Positions 54,199 through 63,996 of a stretch of 64,000 nt of DNA are shown here, piece after piece (the first letter of the stretch is position 1; every line of letters starts with the position of its first letter). This stretch comes from Pontibacter sp. G13 (GTDB taxonomy: Bacteria > Bacteroidota > Bacteroidia > J057). The stretch lies in NCBI RefSeq assembly GCF_031851795.1, contig NZ_CP134696.1, positions 5,642,001-5,706,000 on the forward strand. The letters are read 5' to 3'. The notes beneath the pieces are model-generated. The model was not told the origin of the DNA. It saw nothing but the letters and a program-made list of their open reading frames with translations, and made no database searches. The position numbers and the translations under genes were made by a program.

Positions 54199-54654
54199 TC
54201 AGCCGAGTCTTTTCTGCTCATCGGAGGGCTTGTCTGTGGGGGGAGGGGGAATTTCACCTCCTACCACCAAGCCTGACTTTCGAGACAGAGATGGATCAGT
54301 AGAAAGGACATCTGTTAACAGGACAATCTCGCATTTCAGGCAATCTGTAATATCCGTACAGATCCATTCCAACATCACATCTGGCCCCAGCGAAGTCTGC
54401 TCATATTCAATGGAAATTTTGATGGGGAGCCCATAGAAATTGGGTTTGGGACGCTCACCGGGTCTAAGCTTATTTCTTCGGGAGATATGCATTCGCCCCT
54501 TGAAATTTACAGTGTCTCCAATGAAGTACTCGTATAGTCCCTCGTCACCGACTTGGAAATTCGAGATGACCTTTCCTTCTTTGAGCGCTTCCACCACGGA
54601 CAATAGACTTCCTATCCAATGAAAATTGGCGGTGTATTCCTTGCGAATATACAT
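54199..54654 (-). CDS. Hypothetical soluble protein
   Basis: 151 residues. No signal or helix. Start MYIRKEYTANFHWIGSLLSV, C-terminus proline-rich (GGEIPPPPTDKPS). No family recognised. Its start is 24 bp after the ThpR stop, so it may be co-transcribed. Confidence 0.6.
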   Translation of the reverse strand: MYIRKEYTANFHWIGSLLSVVEALKEGKVISNFQVGDEGLYEYFIGDTVNFKGRMHISRRNKLRPGERPKPNFYGLPIKISIEYEQTSLGPDVMLEWICTDITDCLKCEIVLLTDVLSTDPSLSRKSGLVVGGEIPPPPTDKPSDEQKRLG

Positions 54655-54678
54655 GAGAGGAGAGATTAATGGGCCTGA

Positions 54679-55248
54679 CTATGAGAGCGAAAATCGCCTT
54701 TCCTCAAAATACACGCTACCCGACGAATCTTCCAAATTTTTAGACGACCAAAATATTAATTCTTTCACATGAATTGTGCGCATCTCAAGTATGGGGAGAG
54801 GTTGGTCTTGTGGGGGAAGGGTTTTTTGTCCGGTTTTGGGATCTCGATATCGGGCCAGCGTGATATGCGGGATCGGCTTCTCGTGATGCTGGTGATCAGG
54901 CTGGATCTGTTTGAACCACCTCGAAGTGTCCGCAACTAGATTCATGAAGGCTGGTTCCTTTTGGTATTGGGCCCAGATCATCCGAGGACGTTTGGGTTTG
55001 GGGGCCCATTTCAAGCTCAAATAGGGCAGGGTGAAAGGGCTATGATTTTTCAGTCCGACTCGGATCACTTCCTCAAGGTTGGGCTGCATGTCCGTTGCCA
55101 CTGATCCGAAAAAATAAACGGTAATGTGAAATTTCTCAGGCCGTTGCCAGCGGATTCCCTCGATCGGACCGAAGTGCTCTTGGAATTCCACAAGTTTTCG
55201 GGTTTCCTCCTCCGGAATGGGAATTCCAATGAATAGGCGTTTTCGCAT
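54679..55248 (-). CDS. thpR: RNA 2',3'-cyclic phosphodiesterase
   Basis: 189 residues. The two catalytic HxT motifs are HITVYF (about 41-46) and HITLAR (about 128-133); RKRLFIGIPIPEE start is typical of ThpR/LigT. Opens cyclic 2',3'-phosphates on RNA to 2'-phosphates. Standard length. Confidence 0.93.
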   Translation of the reverse strand: MRKRLFIGIPIPEEETRKLVEFQEHFGPIEGIRWQRPEKFHITVYFFGSVATDMQPNLEEVIRVGLKNHSPFTLPYLSLKWAPKPKRPRMIWAQYQKEPAFMNLVADTSRWFKQIQPDHQHHEKPIPHITLARYRDPKTGQKTLPPQDQPLPILEMRTIHVKELIFWSSKNLEDSSGSVYFEERRFSLS

Positions 55249-55445
55249 GGTGGCAATTTAGGGGAATGGAAGAGAATCATGCTCAGCTAGTTTCTATTTT
55301 GTTCCATTTCTTCTTCAAAACGCTCGAATCTGGCTTGTGAAGGAAATCCATTCAACACAATGGGATCTTGTGTTCAATACACTATATTTATAAATATGAG
55401 GTGCTCAGTATCATATTCTGGGCCATCTATCTAAAACCTACGATA

Positions 55446-56159
55446 ATGCTACAAAAAAAATTCGCGGAAACCGTCAAGGAGCACTACCCCAATGCTATGG
55501 ATGCGAAGGACACTTCCATCCATTATCTGGGGAAAATGCAGCATGAGCATGCGATCAACATCTCCCACGTATTGATGGCGACCTCCGTATGCTCTGACGA
55601 CATCAACGTACCATCCACGACCTTCTTCAATGTCCTCTTTGGTCCCTTTATCATGGGCGGACTCGGAGGAATCCCATTTGTTGGGCAGACCGGAATGACC
55701 GCTTTTGCCCATCATATTCCGGACAATGGTAGTGCGTTTATTTTTTATGGACCACACATTGGTATTACTCTGGATGGTGAATTGGGTAAAATGTACCGAC
55801 CACGCCAAGATAAACCCGGAAACTCTTGCGGTGCCTTGATGCTGGCATTGAGTCGATTGGAAGATGCCGATTATCGTCCTATCATGCATGATGACGATTA
55901 CCAACAGATGAAGCTGGAAGAAAGCTTGCTTCCCTACCGCGATAAAATCATGGCTAGTGATAATCCTCAAAAGGCCATCACAGATGCCACGTATGAAGTG
56001 ATCGACCAAAAGATCCACGAGTACGTGAAAACCTGCAAGGACGAATTCCACGGTGATAAAGTCACATTGCTCGGAGGCGTCATCATCAATACAGAATATG
56101 GGGTGGATGACTTCTTTGATGCTAGAAACTTCGAAGTAATCGATTTGAAGAGCATTTAA
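55446..56159 (+). CDS. LCIB/C-type beta-carbonic anhydrase family protein
   Basis: 237 residues from the ATG at 55446 (an upstream ATG gives an unusual extension). The hallmark segment GGLGGIPFVGQTGMTAFAHH (71-90), PHIGI (103-107) and SCGAL (127-131) match the limiting-CO2-inducible (LCIB) fold. Likely zinc ligands are C49 (SVCSDD), one of H89/H90 and C128. Would interconvert CO2 and bicarbonate in the cytoplasm; some LCIB homologues lack activity. Stand-alone gene. Confidence 0.85.
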   Translation: MLQKKFAETVKEHYPNAMDAKDTSIHYLGKMQHEHAINISHVLMATSVCSDDINVPSTTFFNVLFGPFIMGGLGGIPFVGQTGMTAFAHHIPDNGSAFIFYGPHIGITLDGELGKMYRPRQDKPGNSCGALMLALSRLEDADYRPIMHDDDYQQMKLEESLLPYRDKIMASDNPQKAITDATYEVIDQKIHEYVKTCKDEFHGDKVTLLGGVIINTEYGVDDFFDARNFEVIDLKSI

Positions 56160-56445
56160 TAAAGTTTCTGTGTGGGCCTTTACCGCCATACAGAACGTAT
56201 GAAGCAACTTCATCAAAAGACGAACGAATGATGCGTGCACGCTCAATTCGTTTGTCTTTATTTTTGGGGGAAGGAAAAACTCGACCCGCTAGGTAGCGCC
56301 TCTTTCCATGCTGTCCCAAATAGTTACCGGAAGAAGCTGTACAGATTTGGTAACTATAGAGATTGCCCAGACGTATGGCTTCATTCCTCACGCTTTTCCG
56401 AAAGCTTGGGGATTGATGCTGCACCAACCATCTAACGCAACTCAA

Positions 56446-57507
56446 ATGAACGAAAACGTAATCGATCCATACGGAGATTTTATAGAGGAAAAGTATTTCT
56501 TTGATCAATTTAATGCTATCCCCAGCGAATTGGTTTTGGCAGTTCCTGTGAAGGGGAATCAAAAAAACTTCGAGAAAGTAGTCAGTCACATTGCCGAGTT
56601 CATCGAGCTTGAAACCGTGCTGGAGAGCTGGGAGATTTCCAAATACAAGGATGATGAAGCGAATGACTATGTGAGTATGTCCTTTGCGGTGAACCATGCC
56701 GAACAAATTTGCATCAAAGTCCGCCTGGATGGTGACGATTTATACCTCAGCTTTTGGTACAGCAAAACCCATGAAAAAGCTTTTGAGCTAGTTCAAGCTA
56801 TTTACAAAAATATCAGACTGGTCTTCGGGGCGAGCCTTTCTCCAGCATTCAAGATCCTGTCTCATGACGGAAGGAGTTTTGACACGGAGAAAATCAGTAT
56901 TTCCAAGGTAGAGGCGAATATCAGCAAAAACTACAATGATGATTTTGCCGAGGTCAATGAGTTGATTCAGGATTCTCTGCAGGAAAATAAATCAGGGCTG
57001 ATTCTTCTGCATGGCAAACCGGGCACGGGCAAGACTACCTACATCAAGCATCTGGTGGGTGAACACGTCCAGCGGAATTTCATCTTCATCCCGAATGATT
57101 TTGTCCATCAACTCCTCAAGCCGGAGTTTGTCTCGTTTTTGCTGACCCAGAAAGATTCGATCCTAGTCATTGAGGATGCCGAGAAGGTCATCAGATCCCG
57201 TGAGCAAGCGACCCGCGATTCTGTCGTCTCGACCATCCTACAGCTCACAGACGGATTGTTTAGCGACTATTTGAATATCAAGATCATCTGCACGTTCAAT
57301 ACGGATCTGAGCAACATCGACGATGCGCTCCTCCGCAAAGGGCGAATGCTGGCGTTTTACGAGTTCAAGGAATTGACTCTCGCCAAAACCAACGGATTGC
57401 TCGAGTCCCTCAATCAAGCGCCCTCAGATACAGAAATGACCCTAGCGGACATCTTCTACAAGAGCGCCAAGAATTTCCAATCGGAGACAAAAATCATCGG
57501 GTTTTAG
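56446..57507 (+). CDS. AAA family ATPase with unknown N-terminal domain
   Basis: 353 residues from the ATG at 56446; the open frame upstream to 56308 shows no family sequence. N-terminal domain (1-150) unrecognised. AAA core: Walker A GKPGTGKTT (near 190-198), Walker B SILVIEDAEK (near 240-249), arginine-finger region LLRKGRMLAFYEF. Resembles soluble ATPases of the BCS1/proteasome-type AAA group. No partner gene recognised. Confidence 0.82.
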   Translation: MNENVIDPYGDFIEEKYFFDQFNAIPSELVLAVPVKGNQKNFEKVVSHIAEFIELETVLESWEISKYKDDEANDYVSMSFAVNHAEQICIKVRLDGDDLYLSFWYSKTHEKAFELVQAIYKNIRLVFGASLSPAFKILSHDGRSFDTEKISISKVEANISKNYNDDFAEVNELIQDSLQENKSGLILLHGKPGTGKTTYIKHLVGEHVQRNFIFIPNDFVHQLLKPEFVSFLLTQKDSILVIEDAEKVIRSREQATRDSVVSTILQLTDGLFSDYLNIKIICTFNTDLSNIDDALLRKGRMLAFYEFKELTLAKTNGLLESLNQAPSDTEMTLADIFYKSAKNFQSETKIIGF

Positions 57508-57531
57508 GAGCCTTTTGACAAGCTGATCAGG

Positions 57532-57578
57532 GCAGGAGGATCTTCCAGAGAAATGGGAAGGTTCTCCTGCTCTTTTTT
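57532..57578 (+). terminator. Terminator of the AAA ATPase gene
   Basis: GCAGGAGGATCTTCC (57532-57546) / GGAAGGTTCTCCTGC (57556-57570), two wobbles, then TCTTTTTT. Confidence 0.9.
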
Positions 57579-57617
57579 CATGGAAAGTGGAAGTATCGCT
57601 AAAACAGGTTTCCCCCT

Positions 57618-57649
57618 AAAAAAAACGCCACCCCCGTCTGGGAGTGGCG
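57618..57649 (-). terminator. Terminator of the phosphohexomutase gene
   Basis: Minus-strand stem CGCCACTCCC (57649-57640) / GGGGGTGGCG (57635-57626), one mismatch, then T8. It begins about 30 bases after the stop at 57680. Confidence 0.88.
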
Positions 57650-57679
57650 CACTGTGGTGAGTAACATGGAAAGGAGATG

Positions 57680-59422
57680 CTAGGCCATCACTTGTTCAAG
57701 TGAAGCCATGAACGCATCAACTGTTTCATTCAGCAACTGGGATACAGCTGCTTGAGTGTCGGCTTTGACACCGAAATAAAATTTGATCTTGGGTTCGGTT
57801 CCGGAAGGTCTCATCGTGATGTGAGCGCCATTTTCGGTCACGAACTGAAGTACGTTGGAAGACGGAAGATCCAGCTTCGTGGTAGTACCCGCTACGAGAT
57901 CGGTTTCCTCGCCTTTGAGGAAATCTCGGCGGATGATCACTTTACTGCCATTGATTTCGGAAGGAGAATCGTCGCGGAAGGAAGCCATGATGGCCTTGAT
58001 CTTCTCAGCGCCGGCCTTTCCAGACAGGCTGAAGGACTTCAGGGTCTCCTGATAGTAGCCGTACTTGGCGTAGAGTTTGTCCAGCTCCTTGAGGATATCG
58101 CTACCCTGTGCATGGAAGTAGGCCGCCATATCTGCAATCAGCATGGTGGATACGACCGCATCCTTGTCTCGGGAATGTGTCCCTTTGAGGTAGCCATAGC
58201 TTTCCTCAAATCCGAACACGTAGGTAGCATCATACGTGCCTTCCTCGAACTGGCGAATCTTCTCGCCGATATATTTGAATCCGGTCAATGTCCGGAATTG
58301 CTTCACATTGTGTGCCTCGGTCACTTTGTCCAACATGGGCGTGGATACGACCGTGGAGATTACCGCTGCATTGGCAGGCACTTCCTCGCGATCGAGGATG
58401 TATTCGGTCAGCAACAAGCCGATCTGGTTGCCATTTGGATAGTGCCAAGTTCCGTCTTCGGCTCTGACAGCGACACCGATACGGTCCGCATCTGGGTCAT
58501 TGGCCATGACGATGGTAGATCCTTTTTCCTCAGCGAGTTTGATTCCAAGCTCGAATACGGCTGGTTCTTCAGGATTCGGATAGGCTACCGTCGGGAAGTT
58601 ACCATCTGGGGCTTCCTGCTCAGGCACAACGAATACTTGGGTGAATCCCGCAGCTTTGAGCGCCGCTTGAACAGGCAGATTGCCAGTACCGTGAAGTGGG
58701 GTGTAGACGATTGGGAATTCCTCCGCAACTTGAGCGATCGCATCGGCTGATACTACCTGCTCCTTGACTGCGGCGGTGTATTTGTCGTCCATATCGGCTC
58801 CAAGCACGACGATCAGACCCGCAGCTTTGGCTTCGGCTTCGTCCATGACCTTCACCTCAGCGAAATCCTCGATGGCATTCACTTCGGAGATGATCCCGGT
58901 ATCGTGTGGAGGAACGATCTGAGCGCCATCTTCCCAATATACTTTGTAGCCGTTGTATGCAGGTGGGTTGTGGCTTGCGGTTACGACGATTCCGGAAAGT
59001 GCGCCCAACTCGCGTACTGCGAATGACAGTTCCGGCGTAGGGCGGAGGCTATCAAACAAATATGCCTTGATCCCATTTCCAGCCAACACCATGGCAGCTT
59101 CCACGGAAAATTCGGGGGACATGATGCGGGAATCATGCGCGATCACTACGCCTTTGGACTGGGCTTCCGGATCGGATTTGAGCATGTAGTTGGCCAAGCC
59201 TTGGGTCGCTTTGCGCACTACATACTTGTTCAGGCGATTGGTTCCCATGCCGCGAATCCCTCTCAGACCGCCGGTTCCGAACGCCATGTCCTGGTAAAAC
59301 CGCTCGACAATTTCGTCAGGTTGCTCGGCGATATCACGCAATTCAACCTTGTCGGCGTCGTCGATATATGGAGAATTGAGCCAGGAGTCGTATTTCTGCT
59401 TGATTTCTGGTGTAATAGCCAT
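57680..59422 (-). CDS. Phospho-sugar mutase (phosphoglucomutase/phosphomannomutase family)
   Basis: 580 residues. Phosphoserine loop in TASHNPPAYNGYK (near 152-164), metal loop NDPDADR (near 315-321), sugar loop GFEESYGYLKG (near 410-420), C-terminal phosphate loop RPSGTEPKIKFY. Interconverts hexose 1- and 6-phosphates; it would take the glucose 1-phosphate made by the Leloir genes into glycolysis. Longer than classical Pgm, typical of the Bacteroidota form. Confidence 0.95.
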   Translation of the reverse strand: MAITPEIKQKYDSWLNSPYIDDADKVELRDIAEQPDEIVERFYQDMAFGTGGLRGIRGMGTNRLNKYVVRKATQGLANYMLKSDPEAQSKGVVIAHDSRIMSPEFSVEAAMVLAGNGIKAYLFDSLRPTPELSFAVRELGALSGIVVTASHNPPAYNGYKVYWEDGAQIVPPHDTGIISEVNAIEDFAEVKVMDEAEAKAAGLIVVLGADMDDKYTAAVKEQVVSADAIAQVAEEFPIVYTPLHGTGNLPVQAALKAAGFTQVFVVPEQEAPDGNFPTVAYPNPEEPAVFELGIKLAEEKGSTIVMANDPDADRIGVAVRAEDGTWHYPNGNQIGLLLTEYILDREEVPANAAVISTVVSTPMLDKVTEAHNVKQFRTLTGFKYIGEKIRQFEEGTYDATYVFGFEESYGYLKGTHSRDKDAVVSTMLIADMAAYFHAQGSDILKELDKLYAKYGYYQETLKSFSLSGKAGAEKIKAIMASFRDDSPSEINGSKVIIRRDFLKGEETDLVAGTTTKLDLPSSNVLQFVTENGAHITMRPSGTEPKIKFYFGVKADTQAAVSQLLNETVDAFMASLEQVMA

Positions 59423-59751
59423 GAATCAGATAGAGAATTGAAGGTTATGGGTGTCTGTCGGATGGGCGGACCTAGACCGATGACTAGACAGATCCACCAG
59501 GTGAACTGCAAATTGGTTCACGAACAAAGATAAGGTAATTCTCTACTTTCCGGCGATTTTTTCGGGGTGGTCTGACAGGATCTCATGGGGAATGGGGCAG
59601 ATTGAATGGACAGTAGTATTTTCCTTCAATCTGTCAAAAAATTTAATCTGCAAATTTCGAATTGACCTGCCTTCCGAACGTTTGGGTATTCTCCCAAATG
59701 AGCAGAATAGACCTGTTTGAGCAGGGGATTCTTTTCCCCATTCAAGCACCG
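59423..59751. other. Intergenic region between the mutase and HAD genes
   Basis: 329 bp, no gene. Only signal: TATCTTTG on the minus strand (59532-59525), an exact -7 box for the mutase gene, without a clear -33 TTG. Confidence 0.45.
59525..59532 (-). promoter_or_regulatory. Predicted -7 element of the phosphohexomutase gene
   Basis: TATCTTTG fits TAnnTTTG exactly, 103 bp upstream of the start codon. Confidence 0.35.
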
Positions 59752-60384
59752 TTAGGCAGTAGCTCCACGACTTCCCTGTAGGGATTCTGCAAGACCCACT
59801 AACTGATTGAGTGTCTGGATTCCCCGGTCGTTGAGGGTGCCTCCGCGATTCAGCCAAAGACCTTTCATGCCTGCGACTTGTGCTCCCTTGACATCGGAAA
59901 TGAAGCTATCGCCCACCATGAGTACATCATCGGGTTCCAATTCCAAGGTGTTCAGTACGTGTTCAAAGGCAGCTGGTGCGGGTTTTCGGAGGCCCATCTC
60001 GCAGGAGAAGAAGGCCTGCTTGATCCAGCGATCCAGTCCTAGTTGGTAAAATGGCGAGACGAATGGAGCCGCGACATTGGACAGGAGATACAGGGGAAAC
60101 ATCCCTGACAATTGCGTCAGTGATTCTTCCACATCCTCATACAGCGTAATGGATTTCAGTTCGGACAGAATGGTCATTTCCCACGTCCTGAGGGCACAAT
60201 GATCTACGCCCAGCTCTTCCAGCCATTCACGGATATCAGGTCCGGATTGTGTCATGACCCGCTGCCGAAAATCTCGAATGGAAATTTTGCCCTGCGTCAG
60301 GGAGTGATAGAGATTCCTGTATGCGGAGGTCGGCGACTCAATGCGCGCCAAGGTTCCGTACATGTCGAATAGAATAGCCTTCAT
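59752..60384 (-). CDS. HAD family hydrolase (HAD-IA, DxYGT type)
   Basis: 210 residues. Motif I DMYGTL (D7; Tyr replaces the second Asp), as in haloacid dehalogenase-like and some IA phosphatase members; motif II LLSNVAAP; motif III K in LRKPAP; motif IV VGDSFISD. Substrate unknown. Separate unit, divergent from the Tyr/Gly-rich gene. Confidence 0.9.
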   Translation of the reverse strand: MKAILFDMYGTLARIESPTSAYRNLYHSLTQGKISIRDFRQRVMTQSGPDIREWLEELGVDHCALRTWEMTILSELKSITLYEDVEESLTQLSGMFPLYLLSNVAAPFVSPFYQLGLDRWIKQAFFSCEMGLRKPAPAAFEHVLNTLELEPDDVLMVGDSFISDVKGAQVAGMKGLWLNRGGTLNDRGIQTLNQLVGLAESLQGSRGATA

Positions 60385-60678
60385 TGCGTGTGAATTAAAT
60401 GTGCCCGCTTATGGGAACTACTCCCAACAACTCCGATAGAATATAAGTGTTTCGGGTGCATTTGTAGGGAAGATTATCCGGAAATTAACGCTCGATGGTG
60501 GCCATCCCCTCTACGTGTTTCCCCAAATCCTGACCTTGGCAATCAAAACCACCTCTTTATCAGTTAATATGGTTCAATTCCACCCTCAAGCAATCAAAGC
60601 TATTTCGCCTAGATGCCCTTACCAAGATCCTCCGAAAGACATCCACATGATTGTTGGACCCTCTCCCATGTTTTCACT

Positions 60679-63021
60679 ATGAGAAACCTTATTTGTCTGG
60701 TGGTCTGGCTGTTGGCCTGCTATGGATCAGTTCTGGCGCAGGAGCAGCAAGACATCAACGCACTCGAATGGCCGATCGATTTCACGCAAAATGGTCGGAC
60801 CTACACCCTCTATCAGCCCCAGGTGGATGCGATGGAGCAAATCCTCATTGCCGGTAGAATGGCGATTCAGATCAAGACAGATCCAGATAGCGCGCCTATT
60901 TTCGGCGCCATTTTCTTTGATGCGAAGCTGTCAACCAATGTCGATGATCGCGTAGCTGTCCTTCGGAAGTTTGATGTGACCAAGGAAAAATTCCCCGATA
61001 TACCGGATTCGCAGGTTTCCTCATTCACCAAAGATATCACGACCTTCATCGAAGGACAGAATCTTGTCATGTCGATGGATGATCTGATGGGTTCCATCGA
61101 ACTCCGGCAAAAACAAGGCGATGATCCCAAATTCGACAATTCACCTCCGCATATCTATGTCCGGCAAACTTCGGCCATGCTCATTTCTATCGACGGTGAT
61201 CCCATCTTGAAAAATAGTGATGACAAGAACATCCAATATGTGGTGAATACGCCGTTCTTCATCGTCAAGTACAAAAGCGAATTCTATCTCAAGGGCGGGA
61301 AGTTCTGGTATGAATCCGGCTCCATCACCAGCGGCTGGAATTCTACGGAAAAGGTGCCCGGCAAAGTGGAGAAATTTGCCAAGAAGAATCAGACACAGGA
61401 AACGGTAAGTGATTCTCTGACGGAGAAATTGACCGAACCGCCCGAAATCATCGTAACGACCGAGCCTGCGGAATTGATCGTGACAGATGGGGAGCCTGAT
61501 TTCCAATCGGTGGAAGGAACCAATCTGCTATACCTCGCCAACTCTGGGTCGGATGTCATCATGGACATCAATGCGCAGCAATATTTCATCCTGCTTGCGG
61601 GCCGCTGGTATACTTCCAAAAAGCTGGCAGAGGGTGATTGGGCTTTTGTCAATCCCAAGGAACTCCCGGAGGATTTTGCCAAGATCCCCACGGAATCGGA
61701 CATCAATGACGTACGGCCAAGTGTCCCGGGTACTCCGGAGGCTGAAGATGCGCTTTTACAGCAAAGTATTCCGCAGACTGCTTCTGTGAATCGAAAGGAC
61801 ACCAAGACCGATGTCAATTATGATGGTCAGCCCAAATTTGATCAGGTCGAGGGAACGTCCATGCAATATGCGCTGAATTCCGACCAGCAGGTGCTCCGCG
61901 ACGGCAACAAGTACTACACCGTCGATGAGGGGGTTTGGTTTGTCTCCAATTCTCCCAATGGTCCTTGGGAAGTCGCCACCACCCGACCACAGGAAGTCGA
62001 CGACATTCCGCCAGACAATCCCAACTACAACACCAAATACGTCTACATCTATGACAGCACGCCAGAGGTGGTCTATGTGGGGTATTTGCCGGGATACAAT
62101 TATTCATATATCTATGGCGGGACCGTCGTGTACGGAACGGGGTATTACTACCGGCCTTGGTATGGTTCTGTGTACTATCCTCGCCCATTTACTTGGGGAT
62201 TCAATGTGCACTACAATCCATGGACGGGTTGGGGCTTCAGCTTTGGATTCTCGATGGGTTGGATCGGTTGGGGATATCACTCCTATCCCGGATGGGGATG
62301 GTGGGGACCGTGCGGGTATCGCCCGGGGTATCGTCATGGATATTATCATGGCTATCGACATGGCTACAACCGAGGTTATGCACGTGGCTATGCCAATGGC
62401 TACTACAATTCCCGCAATCGCGCCTATCGCAACAATGTCTACAACAACAATCGCCGAGGCGTACGTACGGTCAACAACAATGTCTACCGCAGCCGAGATG
62501 TAGCTTCCAGTACCCGAACATCGCGACCGGGTACCACAGGGAGGCCTTCGACGGGAAGTAGAAATAATTCTAGCACACGTCAGCCAAGTACGCGGCAAAA
62601 TTCCAGCACGAGAAATAGCACCTCTCGCAACAACCGATACACGGACCGAGACGGCAACGTCTATCAACGTGGAAATTCAGGCAATTGGGAGCGCCTCAAC
62701 AATTCCAACCGGAGTTCCAGTGGTTCTACCCGCCCGAATACAGGCAGCTCTACCCGACCTTCAAATTCGGGAACCACACGCCCCAATACCACCAGACCAA
62801 GTACTACGCGGCCCAATACCACGCGACCAAGTACCACCAGTCCTAGCACTCGTCCTTCGAATCGCAATTTGGAACGATCCTACCAGAACCGATCTCGGGG
62901 AAGTCAGAATCGGAGCCATTATCAGCGAAACTACAGCCGCCCCAACACAGGCAGCATGAATCGATCTCGGAGCATGCCTAGCCGAAGCGGTGGCCGTACA
63001 GGAGGCGGACGCAGGCCATAA
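60679..63021 (+). CDS. Secreted Tyr/Gly-rich low-complexity protein
   Basis: 780 residues from the ATG at 60679, which begins a signal peptide (cleavage near SVLAQ). Residues about 25-460 form a folded, repeated beta domain (two similar blocks carrying PDFQSVEGTNLLYLANS and PKFDQVEGTSMQYALNS). Then Tyr/Gly/Trp/His-rich region (about 475-600: GYRHGYYHGYRHGYNRGYAR) and a Ser/Thr/Asn/Arg-rich tail (TRPNTTRPSTTRPNTTRPST). Such proteins are common in Bacteroidota and annotated as carbohydrate-binding V/XII-like; role unknown, possibly surface matrix. Terminator follows. Confidence 0.78.
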   Translation: MRNLICLVVWLLACYGSVLAQEQQDINALEWPIDFTQNGRTYTLYQPQVDAMEQILIAGRMAIQIKTDPDSAPIFGAIFFDAKLSTNVDDRVAVLRKFDVTKEKFPDIPDSQVSSFTKDITTFIEGQNLVMSMDDLMGSIELRQKQGDDPKFDNSPPHIYVRQTSAMLISIDGDPILKNSDDKNIQYVVNTPFFIVKYKSEFYLKGGKFWYESGSITSGWNSTEKVPGKVEKFAKKNQTQETVSDSLTEKLTEPPEIIVTTEPAELIVTDGEPDFQSVEGTNLLYLANSGSDVIMDINAQQYFILLAGRWYTSKKLAEGDWAFVNPKELPEDFAKIPTESDINDVRPSVPGTPEAEDALLQQSIPQTASVNRKDTKTDVNYDGQPKFDQVEGTSMQYALNSDQQVLRDGNKYYTVDEGVWFVSNSPNGPWEVATTRPQEVDDIPPDNPNYNTKYVYIYDSTPEVVYVGYLPGYNYSYIYGGTVVYGTGYYYRPWYGSVYYPRPFTWGFNVHYNPWTGWGFSFGFSMGWIGWGYHSYPGWGWWGPCGYRPGYRHGYYHGYRHGYNRGYARGYANGYYNSRNRAYRNNVYNNNRRGVRTVNNNVYRSRDVASSTRTSRPGTTGRPSTGSRNNSSTRQPSTRQNSSTRNSTSRNNRYTDRDGNVYQRGNSGNWERLNNSNRSSSGSTRPNTGSSTRPSNSGTTRPNTTRPSTTRPNTTRPSTTSPSTRPSNRNLERSYQNRSRGSQNRSHYQRNYSRPNTGSMNRSRSMPSRSGGRTGGGRRP

Positions 63022-63042
63022 TCTGAGTTTTTACAAAGAAAT

Positions 63043-63084
63043 CCCGGCGATTCAGTGTATGCACTGGGTCGCCGGGAATGTTTT
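63043..63084 (+). terminator. Terminator of the Tyr/Gly-rich gene
   Basis: 15-bp stem CCCGGCGATTCAGTG (63043-63057) / CACTGGGTCGCCGGG (63062-63076) with two wobbles, then AATGTTTT. The minus strand has a T-rich tail too, so it may serve both converging genes. Confidence 0.85.
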
Positions 63085-63105
63085 GGGGAAATGGCTCGGG
63101 CCGAG

Positions 63106-63996
63106 TTAAGGAGTTGGCTTTTCGTCCAATAGGAGGATTTCGGAAATGACGCGATCGTATTGCGTCCAGGGCAGAAAATGGCTCTCCTCGGGCAACCTGA
63201 TCGCCTTCACGGAGGCTGCATGCACCAAATGATGCTCGGCAAATGCCACATGTTCCTTTAGGGCCAGAAAATCCCGATCTCCCTGCATCATGGTTACATG
63301 TGCCGTGATACGGTCCCACAGCGGCACCATGAGCCGCAGTTCATCCTTGAGGGGCACAATCTCCCGATTGGACATGTCCAACATGGGGGGGAGCAACCAC
63401 CTGAGGTACGGACTCCGGAATGTCGATTGAATGCCCAATCTGCGCTCGTATTGCGGGTCCATGATGCTTGCCAGCAGCAATACGGCACGTATCTGGCTGG
63501 GTGCGTCCATCGCCAATCTTGCCGCTACAGGTCCTCCATAGGAATGTCCAACAAGGATGGCTCCTGATTCTCCAGCGTATTGATCTAGGAGCGGTTGAAA
63601 TACACGCGCTTGAATCTCCAGCTTGGATTCGGGAAGGCCGGGATCAGACTCTCCATAGCCCAACCTATTGACGCCGATCAGGTGAAATTGTGCCAGCAGT
63701 TGTTCGTCGCGGAAATACTTCGCCCATGCGTCCCAAGATCCCGGAGACCCGTGGATAAACATCAAGAGCGGTCGGGAAGAATCTCCTGCCGAGACATATT
63801 CTACCTGATGTCCTTCATATTGATAGGTGTGGAATTGGGGCTGCTCAGGTGCGTCGGCAAAGGATTCGGCGATCTGCGCTCGACTCTTGGGGCCCATAGG
63901 CACGAGAAAACGCAGGATCAAATAGGTCAGGACGAGAAATCCCAACAGGCTCAGACCAACCATTTTCAGGAATTTGCGGATGGAGAATTTGGGCAT
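63106..63996 (-). CDS. Alpha/beta hydrolase, membrane-anchored
   Basis: 296 residues, complete in the window. Membrane anchor near 13-32, then alpha/beta hydrolase fold: oxyanion region FIHGSPGSWDAW (near 79-90), nucleophile elbow GHSYGG (near 149-154), Asp near 243 and His near 272 (EESHFLPW). Could be an esterase or lipase; substrate unknown. Converges on the Tyr/Gly-rich gene. Confidence 0.9.
   Translation of the reverse strand: MPKFSIRKFLKMVGLSLLGFLVLTYLILRFLVPMGPKSRAQIAESFADAPEQPQFHTYQYEGHQVEYVSAGDSSRPLLMFIHGSPGSWDAWAKYFRDEQLLAQFHLIGVNRLGYGESDPGLPESKLEIQARVFQPLLDQYAGESGAILVGHSYGGPVAARLAMDAPSQIRAVLLLASIMDPQYERRLGIQSTFRSPYLRWLLPPMLDMSNREIVPLKDELRLMVPLWDRITAHVTMMQGDRDFLALKEHVAFAEHHLVHAASVKAIRLPEESHFLPWTQYDRVISEILLLDEKPTP

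Noticed and set aside
55449-56246. 265-codon minus-strand ORF opposite the LCIB-type gene
   Set aside because: Plus strand has an unambiguous family match; the minus frame has none.
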